From G963662905 sp965230045 (GTDB lineage: Bacteria; Bacteroidota; Bacteroidia; Bacteroidales; WRLA01): 64,000 nucleotides of DNA. The DNA is taken from contig OZ245940.1 in NCBI GenBank assembly GCA_965230045.1, positions 4,774,001-4,838,000 on the forward strand, read 5' to 3'. Below are positions 8,646 through 18,094 of this stretch, in pieces. The stretch's first letter is position 1, and every line of letters starts with the position of its first letter. A program made the translations under genes and the position numbers. Under the pieces are notes generated by a model. That model was not told the origin of the DNA and did no database searches. It saw nothing but the letters and a program-made list of their open reading frames with translations.

Positions 8646-10889
8646 CTAGCGAACAACAATCTTGGTTACGTGAGCAGTTTCAGCGCCGAGGAACTGAACC
8701 TGGTAAATACCCTGGTTCAGGTCAGTCAGGTCAACAGAAACCAGCTGAGAACCAGCAGTTGGGTTGAGTGTGCGCTGTACAACAACACGGCCAATATTAT
8801 CAATAACGTTCACTTCAACTACTTCGTTGATTTCTGTGTAACGAATGTTCAGCATGCCGTTTGTAGGGTTCGGATAAACATTGAATTTAGCAGCAAAAGC
8901 TTCTTCAATGCCAGTTGGATCATATACAGTGATGTAGTCAAGCATTTCTTTGGTATCGGTTTCGCTACCATTGCTGATGGTCAGTGTTACATCATATTCG
9001 CCTGCAGCAGCATAAGTTACAACAGGGTTTTGTTCGTTTGATGTTGCGGGTTCGCCACCTTCGAAAGTCCACTCCCATGAAGTAGCACCGGCAGAAAGGT
9101 CGGTGAATGTAACATCTGTTCCCATAGCAACAGTAGTTTCATCAGCTGTAAAGTTGGCAATCAGTGGAGCAGGGCCTACCTGGATTGAGAAATCAGCATC
9201 AGTAAAAGAGAAGTTAGTAATATACTGGAACTGTACAGTAGCAGCCGGGTCTTCCGGAGTCATTTCTTCATAAACCAATGGAAGAGTATATGTATCGCCA
9301 TCAGTGATAACGAAAGAAGCCATAGTTCCAAAGAAAGACTGCCACATAGCAGAAGAACCGAAAGTTACATTTGTAGGAGCATTTTCACCTGTAACATCAG
9401 CAGTAATTTTGTTGTTGATCGGATCGAAACCACGCACCCATATGTCCGGAGCAATATTAGACGCCTCCACTTCAGGGTCAGTATCTAACCAGCTGAAGAA
9501 TACTTTAGTACCGTCCCAGTTTGAAGCAACACAAACGCGGCTGTCTTCGGAAAGGTCGCCAAATTCACCACGGAAGTTTTCAGGACGTCCCAGTTCAAGG
9601 GCTTTCCAGCTTTCGCCGCCATCGGTAGAATAAATATCAAAAATGGCATAGTAAGGATTAGCTGAGACAATAGAATACTCATCAGAACCGGCTGCAGAAA
9701 TACCAACAGCGATATGTGGGTTGCCATTAGCGTCAACAGTTAAGTCACAGTCAAAAGCTGTAGTGTAAGCAATCTCGTCACGAGCCGGAATGGGATCATT
9801 AAAGAGGCTATCAATCTGAGCATCAGTAAGATAATTCAGGACACCTTCGAGACCATCAGGGCCATCGAGTTGGATGTTAATTGCATCGCTCCAGCTTTGG
9901 CCGCCGTCTTCGGTTTTGTACAACCATGGGTGATATGATTTGTCACCTTCGTAAACAGGCTCATTTTCACCATTATTACCAAGAACAACGATATAACCTA
10001 CTTCACTATTGGGTGCAAATGCAGCACGGATACAAGCAGGGCGGATCGTAGTTTCTTTATCGATGATAGGGCATTCAATTTCTGATTCTTCATAAACGAT
10101 ATCGTTTGCATCATCGCTCCATGTACCACGCAGTACAATCAGTTTATCCTGGTATTCAGGGCCTGTTACATCATAATTGGCATCTACAATAAGAATAGAT
10201 TCTGTTGCACGGTTAAATGCCATTGCATCAGGGATATAGCGGAAGATTCCGGCGCCTGAAGTCCAGAGGTTTTTAGTAGTATCAACATTAGAAGCAGACT
10301 GAAGTTTATGAGTACCAAAACCATATCCGCCCCAACCGTCGTTGGTACCATCGAGTGTGGCAGCCATAAATGCGATATGTGCATTGGCAGGATCAGTGTT
10401 GCCATCAGGATTGTAAATAAGGGCCTGTGGGTAACGTGCAGCATCAGCATAATACTGGCCTGAAGGTTCGGTAGCTACAAACGTTTCAACCATATTGGTC
10501 CAGGTAAGACCACCGTCATAAGATACATCATAACCCAGGTCACCACTGTATCCGCCGGGGTCGAGTTCACCGCCCATACGGTGGATGTTCGTTACAGTGT
10601 TCAGGTCGCCATTATAATAAACAATGGTTTTCTGGCCACCACCGTAACCAAAGCCATAGGCATTGGCAGAAGTACCAATTGCCTGAACAGTAACAGCATT
10701 AGGAGCGCGGAAATCGGCAGTATTGCTTTTTACCGCAGCACCATTTGTAGTTTGGATCGGTTCAACGCCAACCCTTTTTTCGATGAGTGCTTTATGTGTG
10801 GTGATGTTTTTGTTCACCTGTGGTGCATTTTGAGCAAAACCCAAAAAACCAACACATAAAGCTACTGCAGAGAGTACTAGTTTTTTCAT
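8646..10889 (-). CDS. T9SS-exported Asp-box (BNR)/PKD protein, paralogue of the downstream gene
   Basis: This 747-residue protein has a signal peptide (MKKLVLSAVALCVGFLGFAQ) and the same long N-terminal region as its 853-residue neighbour, including the shared block ANAYGFGYGGGQKTIVYYNG. Asp-box motifs are SYDGGLTWTNM near residue 123, TEDGGQSWSDA near 331 and STDGGESWKAL near 426. A PKD domain lies at about 570-653 (TSWEWTFEGGEPATSNEQNP). The T9SS type A sorting domain follows directly (FNVYPNPTNGMLNIRY, NQGIYQVQF, HVTKIVVR). It differs from its neighbour mainly by lacking the roughly 110-residue starch-binding-like domain. The pair probably arose by tandem duplication and encodes surface or secreted proteins of unknown ligand. 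Confidence 0.85.
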   Translation of the reverse strand: MKKLVLSAVALCVGFLGFAQNAPQVNKNITTHKALIEKRVGVEPIQTTNGAAVKSNTADFRAPNAVTVQAIGTSANAYGFGYGGGQKTIVYYNGDLNTVTNIHRMGGELDPGGYSGDLGYDVSYDGGLTWTNMVETFVATEPSGQYYADAARYPQALIYNPDGNTDPANAHIAFMAATLDGTNDGWGGYGFGTHKLQSASNVDTTKNLWTSGAGIFRYIPDAMAFNRATESILIVDANYDVTGPEYQDKLIVLRGTWSDDANDIVYEESEIECPIIDKETTIRPACIRAAFAPNSEVGYIVVLGNNGENEPVYEGDKSYHPWLYKTEDGGQSWSDAINIQLDGPDGLEGVLNYLTDAQIDSLFNDPIPARDEIAYTTAFDCDLTVDANGNPHIAVGISAAGSDEYSIVSANPYYAIFDIYSTDGGESWKALELGRPENFRGEFGDLSEDSRVCVASNWDGTKVFFSWLDTDPEVEASNIAPDIWVRGFDPINNKITADVTGENAPTNVTFGSSAMWQSFFGTMASFVITDGDTYTLPLVYEEMTPEDPAATVQFQYITNFSFTDADFSIQVGPAPLIANFTADETTVAMGTDVTFTDLSAGATSWEWTFEGGEPATSNEQNPVVTYAAAGEYDVTLTISNGSETDTKEMLDYITVYDPTGIEEAFAAKFNVYPNPTNGMLNIRYTEINEVVEVNVIDNIGRVVVQRTLNPTAGSQLVSVDLTDLNQGIYQVQFLGAETAHVTKIVVR

Positions 10890-11189
10890 GATGAAATAGT
10901 ATTTAATTTAACAATTAAGAAGGATTATTCAGAATTCAAAAAGCAATGGAGCAGGGCGCCGGCTGATGAAGGTTACCTTATGTTTAAAATAAATCAATGC
11001 ACAACAGAAGGAATACCACTAACTTCCGTAACATCTGCGATGATGCTATGTGCGGCTGTGAATAATCTTTTGGGGAATGAAGGCCACTTGGTGAATCAAA
11101 GCTCTGGCTGGTTGCTTTTTAAGTTCTGCCGGATACCGCCTTCAGGAAATCCGGTTTATAAAAACGAACACTTTATCGTAATTAGTCTG

Positions 11190-11220
11190 CGAATATACAA
11201 CTTTTTTGAAAGGACAAAAT
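11190..11220 (-). promoter_or_regulatory. Candidate promoter of the 747-residue gene (long leader)
   Basis: On the minus strand TTTG is followed after 19 bases by TATATTCG, one mismatch from TAnnTTTG. The implied leader is about 290 nt with no gene in it; the short plus-strand ORF across this region has no family resemblance. Confidence 0.3.
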
Positions 11221-11282
11221 TTTTGGGGTAAATTTTTTGGGACAAACTCCGGACTATGATTCAATCATACGGGCGGCTTCAA

Positions 11283-11360
11283 CAGCCTGAAGGCTGAAAC
11301 ATCAAAAAGCGGGGCAACACCCCGATTTATAAAAAAACTAATATTCTGCCGGAAGGGCAG
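11283..11360. other. Three small hairpins in a row
   Basis: Perfect short stem-loops occur at 11283-11296 (CAGCC tgaa GGCTG), 11310-11324 (CGGGG caaca CCCCG) and 11346-11360 (CTGCC ggaag GGCAG). They sit between the terminator of the SprB-like gene and the candidate promoter of the next gene. Their role is unknown. Confidence 0.55.
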
Positions 11361-11399
11361 ACACACAGGAAGTTAATTAGCTTATAATCAACGTCTTAA

Positions 11400-11441
11400 A
11401 AAAATACTCATCGGATGACTTGGAGTCATCCGATGAGTATT
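11400..11441 (-). terminator. Strong hairpin terminator of the SprB-like gene
   Basis: A perfect 18-bp inverted repeat (11403-11420 and 11424-11441) with a 3-base loop is followed on the minus strand by a run of T. It starts 15 bases after the stop codon. Confidence 0.85.
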
Positions 11442-11455
11442 TAATACGTGAGTCA

Positions 11456-14400
11456 TTATTCTTTGATAAACTTCACCACACTGGAAGCATTACTGCCACG
11501 CAGTTCAAGGATGTACACCGCTTTGGGCAATTGCGCAACATCAAGCACATTTTTGCCATTGCTTAAGCTTGATTGCATCAATACCTGCCCGGACACATTG
11601 CGAACGACCAATTCTTCAAAGCTTGCATCGTTTTCAATGTTTAAGATATTCCTGGCCGGATTTGGATATACTTTGAGGCCATCATTGCTTAAGTCATCGA
11701 GGGCAGTGATATCGCCCAGGATTACAGGGTTTTCTTCCCATGTAATGGAGCAGTTATTTTCTTTTAGCATGATGAAATACTGACCTGCGGGCAGGCTGGT
11801 AAAAACGGAACTCATTCCCCAGCTCTGGCCGCCATTAATGCTAAAGCGGAAACTTCCTCCGGCCCCACTTCCTCCGTGGGCAAATACCTGGATTACACCA
11901 TCATTGCAGCTTGGGCAGCTTACATCAAAATAATTTACCGAATCGATTACAAGCTCATTGGGCTGTTCAATTTGCAGTGGGTTTGCTGCATAAGCGATCT
12001 GGCAACCATCAGAATCTTTTACCAGAACCTCATATTCGCCTGCCGAAAGCCCTGTGAAATGACTGTATCCCAACCAGTTTAATCCTCCATCGATGGAATA
12101 ATTGAAGAAACCGGTGCCGCCCATGGCAGAAATACTGATTTCGCCTGTGGTATCACCATAACACTGGCAATTTACTTTTCCAACAGAAGTTATAAGGATT
12201 TCTTCCGGTTCATTTATTTCGAGAGGGTTATTTTCCCAATCGGCTACGCAGGCATTTTCATCAATAACCAACAAATAGTACATGCCGCCGGGCACATTGT
12301 GGAATTGTGCCGAATCCTGCCATGTAGCGCCAAAGTCAATGCTGTACATCAGGTTTCCTGCACCGCCTGAGCCTTGCAGGATAATGGAACCTTCCTCACC
12401 GCCATAGCATCCGGGTTCGGTATAAGATACCAGATCAAGTTTGAGCGTATCCGTCTGCTGGATATAAACCGGGTTTCCACCCCATTCCCTGATACAGCCG
12501 TTTTGATCCTGCACCTTAACATAATATCCGGCCTCCTGAAGATCGGTAAATACAGAATCTTCCTGCCATGTTACACCAAAATCAACAGAATACAGCAGAT
12601 CACCGCTTCCACCATCGGCACTGACAATAATACTTCCCAGCTCACAGCTGATATCGCGGCTATATACATAATTTATATTGATTGCCACAGGCTCAGTGAT
12701 TTCCACTGGATTTAGCGGATATTCTGATTCACATCCGTTCTGGTCTTTGGTAAACAGTATGTAGGATCCTGCGGGAAGGTTTCCAAAATAAGATGTATCG
12801 GCCCAGTTGATGCCACCATCAATGCTGTATTGATAATCAGGTGTTCCTCCACTGATTTCCATTGTGATGCTGCCATCAAAATTTCCATTGCAGCTGATAT
12901 GTTCCACAGAAACATTTTCCCAGATAATGGAATCGGGCTGAGTAATCACGAGTGGATTATTTGCCCAGGCAATCTGGCATTCGTTGGTATCTTTCACGAT
13001 GATATTGTATTCACCGGCAGCCAAACTGCCCAGCCATGCCGTATCACTGAAAGTCATTCCATTATCGATGGAATAATAATAAGGCTGCGTTCCTCCGCTG
13101 GCGGAGATGCTGATGTTTCCATTTGCGCCACCATAGCAGCTCACATTCCCGAAAGTTACGGTATCAATCACCAGTGAGTCGGGATTGGTCAGGTTAATGG
13201 CCACAGCCCATTCTGTTGTGCAGTCGTTGGCATCTTTCACAAAAATATAATAAGTACCGATATCGAGATTTTCAAAAACGGCATTATCCACCCAGGTAAT
13301 TGTGCTGTCGATGGAATAATACAAAGGATTGGTCCCGCCGGAGGCCAAAATCTCAATGCGGCCATCCGCACTGCCGTAACAAGCAGGATCATAAGCGAAT
13401 ACATCAGTAATAAGCAATTGCTCCGGATTATTGATGATTACCGGATTATGCACATATGTTCCTGTGCATGCGCTGTCGTCCTGTACCAAAACCTGATATT
13501 GCCCTGCGGCCAGATTTTCGAAATAATTGGTATCCTGCCAGTTGATGCCATTATCAATACTGTAATACAGATCGCCATTTCCTCCAAAGGCACTGATTTC
13601 CAATACAGCATCGCTCGTGCCAAAACATGTTGGAAAGATGGTGAGCACCGTATCCACGATAATCGGATCGGGTTCAGTAACTACGACAGGGTTATTTTCG
13701 TAGGCTTTCAAGCACCCGTTTTGATCCTGCGCAAAGACATAATAATTACCAGCGCTTAGGTTTTCAAAAAGTGTATCTCCCTGCCAATTGGCCATGCTAT
13801 CAATCGAATACAGCAATTGTCCTGTTCCACCAAAAGCATCTATATCCATGCTTCCATTGGCATTTCCTGAACATCCGCTTACGTTTTCTATAAGTACTTC
13901 ATCAATGATTATTTCGTCCGGCTCACTGATTATCACCGGATTATTATCGTACCAGCTCATGCAGGCGTTGATATCCTTAACGACAAGCTCATATTCCCCT
14001 GCCGGGAGATCATTGAACAAACCGCCATTCACATACCAGTCCTGGCCAGCATTGATAGAATAAAATATCATTCCCGTGCCACCTACAGCATTCATACTGA
14101 TGCTGCCGCTTTCATTTCCAAAACAGCCTGTCACATCAGTAAAATCCACATTGGTAAATACCAGCTCTGCAGGACTGTTTATCACTACAGGATTATCTTC
14201 CCAGGTGCTGACACAGCCGGCAGCATCCATAACCTGGATAAGGTAATTACCGCCGGGCAATAAATCAAAATAGGAAGTATCTGCATAATTATTACCGCCG
14301 TCGATACTGAACCACTCGGCCGTTGGAGCGTCGATTGTAATGCTTGCGATACTGTCGCCATAACAGATATTATCGGTGTTTTCGACATCTAAAATTTCCG

Positions 14401-14911
14401 GACCTTCTGTAATCACAAATTCACCATCATCATAATCCGAATCAAGATCATCGCCATTGAGATCAAGATAATATGATTCGGCAGTCCAGATCATATCGTA
14501 AGTTCCCGCTTCAGCAGCAGTCCAGGTCAATGACACTAAAGTATCGCCATCAAGGTCAACAGTTTCAGTGGTCCCGTCCCAATCGATGATTAATGTATCC
14601 GTTAAGAGGGTAAGTTGCGGTGGATTTGAAGCGAACTGATGGTTAAGCGCGCTTGTATCGGCAAGTTCGAGGCCCGGATGCCTGAGCACCAAATGAATGA
14701 TGTTGGCTCCGTTCAGGCCGTTTACTGTGATATACACCGGGCTTTGTGCCGGATTGCATGTGTTTTCGGATGTAATTGAAGTAAAGGCATCACGGTTTTG
14801 CGCATAAGCACCAAAACTGATTAATACCAATAAAACCAACAAAACCAAAACATTAGGAAAAGCAAACTTTGCATGTCCAATTTTATGCGTAGCAGTCCTT
14901 TTGAATTTCAT
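11456..14911 (-). CDS. SprB-like repeat adhesin with T9SS sorting domain
   Basis: This 1151-residue exported protein has a long signal peptide (basic start, then VLVLLVLLVLISFGAYAQ). Residues about 30-165 form a unique N-terminal region. Residues about 170-1075 contain eleven tandem repeats of about 80 residues, each with a start near CYG..G.I.I.A.GGTG, then YSID.G..W, F..L.AG.Y.V.V.D.N.C and a closing NP..I.EP. They resemble SprB repeats of Flavobacterium gliding adhesins. The C-terminus (LKVYPNPARNIL, VRNVSGQVL, AVYILELRG, VVKFIKE) is a T9SS type A sorting domain. Each repeat has conserved Cys at its start and middle, which could form disulfides. It is much shorter than SprB itself, and gliding is not implied without the gld/spr machinery, which is not in this window. 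Confidence 0.85.
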   Translation of the reverse strand: MKFKRTATHKIGHAKFAFPNVLVLLVLLVLISFGAYAQNRDAFTSITSENTCNPAQSPVYITVNGLNGANIIHLVLRHPGLELADTSALNHQFASNPPQLTLLTDTLIIDWDGTTETVDLDGDTLVSLTWTAAEAGTYDMIWTAESYYLDLNGDDLDSDYDDGEFVITEGPEILDVENTDNICYGDSIASITIDAPTAEWFSIDGGNNYADTSYFDLLPGGNYLIQVMDAAGCVSTWEDNPVVINSPAELVFTNVDFTDVTGCFGNESGSISMNAVGGTGMIFYSINAGQDWYVNGGLFNDLPAGEYELVVKDINACMSWYDNNPVIISEPDEIIIDEVLIENVSGCSGNANGSMDIDAFGGTGQLLYSIDSMANWQGDTLFENLSAGNYYVFAQDQNGCLKAYENNPVVVTEPDPIIVDTVLTIFPTCFGTSDAVLEISAFGGNGDLYYSIDNGINWQDTNYFENLAAGQYQVLVQDDSACTGTYVHNPVIINNPEQLLITDVFAYDPACYGSADGRIEILASGGTNPLYYSIDSTITWVDNAVFENLDIGTYYIFVKDANDCTTEWAVAINLTNPDSLVIDTVTFGNVSCYGGANGNISISASGGTQPYYYSIDNGMTFSDTAWLGSLAAGEYNIIVKDTNECQIAWANNPLVITQPDSIIWENVSVEHISCNGNFDGSITMEISGGTPDYQYSIDGGINWADTSYFGNLPAGSYILFTKDQNGCESEYPLNPVEITEPVAININYVYSRDISCELGSIIVSADGGSGDLLYSVDFGVTWQEDSVFTDLQEAGYYVKVQDQNGCIREWGGNPVYIQQTDTLKLDLVSYTEPGCYGGEEGSIILQGSGGAGNLMYSIDFGATWQDSAQFHNVPGGMYYLLVIDENACVADWENNPLEINEPEEILITSVGKVNCQCYGDTTGEISISAMGGTGFFNYSIDGGLNWLGYSHFTGLSAGEYEVLVKDSDGCQIAYAANPLQIEQPNELVIDSVNYFDVSCPSCNDGVIQVFAHGGSGAGGSFRFSINGGQSWGMSSVFTSLPAGQYFIMLKENNCSITWEENPVILGDITALDDLSNDGLKVYPNPARNILNIENDASFEELVVRNVSGQVLMQSSLSNGKNVLDVAQLPKAVYILELRGSNASSVVKFIKE

Positions 14912-14946
14912 AAGGCTATAATTTATTTTTATTAATTATTCATAAT

Positions 14947-14977
14947 TCTGATATTCCGTTCATACGGAAAAATCAGA
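14947..14977 (-). promoter_or_regulatory. Nested hairpin in the leader of the SprB-like gene
   Basis: TCTGAT and TTCCG pair with CGGAA and ATCAGA around a TTCATA loop, 36 bases upstream of the ATG. A candidate -7 box TATTTTTG (minus strand) lies at 15047-15054, which would place the hairpin in the mRNA leader. The remainder of 15055-15299 is AT-rich without other features. Confidence 0.35.
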
Positions 14978-15299
14978 TAAAAGTTTCCTAAATACTGTTT
15001 ACTTAATGTTCAGACCAACTAATAATCATATAGTTCACTGAAAGCACAAAAATACTGAAAAAGTATTGATAATATGAAAAACTTTAACAAAAACTTATTA
15101 TTTCATCCAACATTTGGTAAATATTAAAAAATCATCAAAACCGCCTTCACACAAAAAACCGCGCGTTTAACCTCAATTTTCGCCCTTTCATACACGATTA
15201 CGAAATATTGAAGAAAAAAAATTAAGACAAATTTTTTCGGAACAGCTGATGCTGTGCCACAAAAAATAAACAAACAAAAAATGGTGTTTCAGCGATCAA

Positions 15300-16373
15300 T
15301 TAAAGAATCTGCAGCTCTCTTGGGAATTGGCTCAGCGATTCAAAACCTTCTTTGGTAACCCGGATTGTATCTTCGATGCGCAAACCGCCAAATCCCGGGA
15401 TATAAATGCCCGGTTCAATGGTAAGGCACATATTTTCTTCAAAAACAAAATCGCTGCTGCTTTTGATGAAAGGGAATTCATGGATCTGCAAGCCCACGCC
15501 ATGTCCCAGCCCCGGATAATAATACTGGATATATTTATCGGGAATGGCTGCACGTACGGCTTTGTCCGCCTCTGTTCCCTGCGCGCCAGATTTCACTGCT
15601 GTACAACCTGCGGCCTGAGCCTTTTTGATCACTTCATACATCTCGCGATGCTGATCAGATGCTTCGCCCAAAATAAATGTACGGCTGATATCGGCATGAT
15701 AGCCGCGGAACAAAGCACCGAAATCGAAAAGGATGAAGTCGCCTTTTTGGATTTCCTTACGGTCGGCCTTTCCATGCAGCAAAGATGTTTTGGCTCCGGA
15801 AAGCACCATAGTATCAAAACTGATATCATCGGCGCCCATTGTTTTCAAATTGTACTCCAGGCGGGCCAGAATTTCCAGTTCAGCAACACCCTCTTTGATA
15901 TATGGGATCGTTTCCTCCAGCGCTTTATCGGAAATCATGCAGGCTGTACGCAGATTTTCAATTTCATCATCATCCTTTACTTTGCGCAATTGCTCCACTA
16001 ATCCGGTACGCGAATGAAATTCCATGCCCCGCAACTTATCTGTCAGACTTTTATGATCATCGAACGACATCACATTGCCTTCAAAAGCGAGATTGCGTAT
16101 GCCAAATTCACGAAAAACCATGGCATAGGTTTCACTGCCAAAACGCGCATCATTCAACCATTTAAAAATCTGTATTTCTTCATGCACCTCCATTTGTGCC
16201 TGCTCGGTATAGCGGCCATCGGTCAGAAAAGCGCAGCCTTGTTTCGAAACAATGAGATGCGATGAATCGCCGGTAAAACCGCTCAAATAAGTAATGTTCG
16301 CTTCTGAACTGATCAGCATTCCATCGAGTCCGCTATTGTCCAGCAGTTTAATAAGCTTCCTGATGCGTTCCAT
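15300..16373 (-). CDS. Xaa-Pro aminopeptidase family protein (M24B)
   Basis: This 357-residue cytoplasmic metallopeptidase has a creatinase-type N-terminal domain (residues 1-125, SSEANITYLSGFTGDSS) and a pita-bread catalytic domain. The five metal ligands are visible: D in LFDFGALF, D in HADISR, H in GLGHGVGLQIHE, E in LTIEPG and E in LRIEDT. It likely removes N-terminal residues preceding proline (Xaa-Pro dipeptidase or aminopeptidase). It follows xseB by 12 bases on the same strand, so it is probably co-transcribed with xseA-xseB. Length is typical of the short PepQ/PepP-like group. Confidence 0.9.
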   Translation of the reverse strand: MERIRKLIKLLDNSGLDGMLISSEANITYLSGFTGDSSHLIVSKQGCAFLTDGRYTEQAQMEVHEEIQIFKWLNDARFGSETYAMVFREFGIRNLAFEGNVMSFDDHKSLTDKLRGMEFHSRTGLVEQLRKVKDDDEIENLRTACMISDKALEETIPYIKEGVAELEILARLEYNLKTMGADDISFDTMVLSGAKTSLLHGKADRKEIQKGDFILFDFGALFRGYHADISRTFILGEASDQHREMYEVIKKAQAAGCTAVKSGAQGTEADKAVRAAIPDKYIQYYYPGLGHGVGLQIHEFPFIKSSSDFVFEENMCLTIEPGIYIPGFGGLRIEDTIRVTKEGFESLSQFPRELQIL

Positions 16374-16385
16374 AATTTGTTTTTT

Positions 16386-16598
16386 TTAGTTTTCATCTTC
16401 ATTTTGCTCAAAACCTTTCAGCAGTTGATCCACTTCTTTTTCGGTTTTCAGCAGTTTGGCGCGGCAAAAGTTTATCAGCTTCGATGCCCTTTCCAGTTTT
16501 TCGGATAGCTCATCAACAGAAACCTCCTGGTTTTCAATTTTTTCACTGATTTCTTCCAGTTCGCGCACCGCTTCTTCGTATGTTAATTCCTTATCCAT
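16386..16598 (-). CDS. xseB: Exodeoxyribonuclease VII small subunit
   Basis: This 70-residue protein matches the XseB family in length and sequence (LTYEEAVRELEEISEKIENQ, then a second helix LEKLERASKLINFCRAKL). It forms two helices that bundle with XseA, making the exodeoxyribonuclease VII complex that degrades single-stranded DNA from both ends. Its start overlaps the end of xseA by 8 bases, indicating translational coupling. Confidence 0.95.
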   Translation of the reverse strand: MDKELTYEEAVRELEEISEKIENQEVSVDELSEKLERASKLINFCRAKLLKTEKEVDQLLKGFEQNEDEN

Positions 16599-18054
16599 TA
16601 TTTTCTGGTTTTTCTTTTCGTTCTATACGGCTCATTATTTGCCCTTTTGCCAATTCCGTCCGGATCAGATCGCCATTTTTCACTTCAGCCGCATCAAAAA
16701 TCACTTTTCCACCGCAATAGCTGATGCTGAACCCTCTTTTCAGGATATTCTGAGGATGCAAAAGGCGGAAACGTTCCTCCAAATGTAAGAGATTTTGATT
16801 TTCAGTGGCCAATTTTCTGTTTATTGATTTAAAAACAGCATTTTCCAAACGATAAAATTCCTGATTTTCTTTTGCTAACAGATGCTGCATCTTTCTCAGC
16901 AACTGATTGCTCAGATGACCGATATAGCTTTGTGAAAGTGGCAAAACAGCAGATCCGTTTTTTCGGATATTTTTTTGATGGCGATCCAGCTCATAGGCCG
17001 ATTTCCACAAAATATGCCTGCAATTTGATGTTAATTGCCTGCCCGTTTGCTGAAGCAACTTCTGCTGTGCCTGGAGTATCCTTTTGGGCTCGCGTACGAG
17101 ATGTGCAGAATAATCGGCAAGCTTTTGCTGTTCTTCCCAAACCAAATCAAAACAGCTTGTTTTCATTTGATCCGTAATTGCACTGAGGTGCGACCACTGA
17201 TCTTCAAAAGCACGGATAAAAAACCAGGCAACCGCAGTAGGCGTAATTGGGTTTTTATGAGCCACGAGCTCCGCAAGCGTTTCATTTGTTGAATGGCCAA
17301 TTCCGGTGATGACCGGCAGGGGAAATTCCGCTATGGATTTTGCCAGAATATACTGATCGTAAGCACTTAGACCCACATCGCTGCCACCACCACGGATAAT
17401 GCTCACGGCATCAAATTCATGCAAACGCTCCTCAATTCGTTGCAATTGCTGCGGAATGGTACGCACGGATTTTTCGCCTTGCAGTATTGCCGTAAAAAGC
17501 TCGTATTCTATTCGATAGGGAGAAGCTTGAAGTGTTTGCACAAAATCCTGAAAACCTTTGCTGTCGTTGGCAGAAATAACGGCAATCCGGGCAGGCAGAA
17601 GCGGCATTGCGCGCATTTTGTTGGCATTCCAAAGCCCTTCCTTTTTAAGGCGCGCCATTGTCTCCAAACGCTGGCGGGCAAGTGCCCCGAGGGTAAAGGA
17701 AGGCTCGATATCATGAATCTGCAAACTCAATCCGTAAAGCTCATGATATTCCACTGTCACCTGGATCAATACGCTCAAGCCGCCGCGCAGCTCCTCACCG
17801 CTTTCGCGCTTAAAAAAAGAAGCCAGTTTCTCAAAATGAGAAGCCCAAATCACGGCACGCATTTGGGTTTTTATCTGTTCGCCCGATTTCTCGATCAATT
17901 CCGGGTAGCAATGTCCCGATTTGGCATGAAGGTTCAAACGCAAAATCTCTGCCCGAACCCAATAGCGCGAAGTATAAGTGCGCCGCAGCACATTTTTTAA
18001 ACTTTGTGCCAGTTCACTCAAACTATAATGCGTTATTTCTTTGCCTTCGGACAT
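16591..18054 (-). CDS. xseA: Exodeoxyribonuclease VII large subunit
   Basis: The 487-residue protein begins with an OB-fold nucleic-acid-binding domain (about 1-110; SLSELAQSLKNVL, YWVRAEI) and continues with the XseA catalytic domain (VISANDSKGFQDFVQTL, AVSIIRGGGSDVGLSAYD, PVITGIGHSTNETL, NPITPTAVAWFF), then a long coiled-coil that receives the small subunits. The conserved GGGS and GIGH segments are intact. It forms an operon with xseB and probably the M24 peptidase downstream. The C-terminal region (ILKRGFSISY) is the usual small beta domain, so the gene appears complete. Confidence 0.94.
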   Translation of the reverse strand: MSEGKEITHYSLSELAQSLKNVLRRTYTSRYWVRAEILRLNLHAKSGHCYPELIEKSGEQIKTQMRAVIWASHFEKLASFFKRESGEELRGGLSVLIQVTVEYHELYGLSLQIHDIEPSFTLGALARQRLETMARLKKEGLWNANKMRAMPLLPARIAVISANDSKGFQDFVQTLQASPYRIEYELFTAILQGEKSVRTIPQQLQRIEERLHEFDAVSIIRGGGSDVGLSAYDQYILAKSIAEFPLPVITGIGHSTNETLAELVAHKNPITPTAVAWFFIRAFEDQWSHLSAITDQMKTSCFDLVWEEQQKLADYSAHLVREPKRILQAQQKLLQQTGRQLTSNCRHILWKSAYELDRHQKNIRKNGSAVLPLSQSYIGHLSNQLLRKMQHLLAKENQEFYRLENAVFKSINRKLATENQNLLHLEERFRLLHPQNILKRGFSISYCGGKVIFDAAEVKNGDLIRTELAKGQIMSRIERKEKPENNG

Positions 18055-18094
18055 TAATTTTCCAAATTTTTGCGAAGTTAATCATTTCATCATT

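Noticed and set aside
10980..11231. 83-residue plus-strand ORF
   Set aside because: No family resemblance, no promoter or signal peptide, lies over the probable leader and promoter of the minus-strand T9SS gene.
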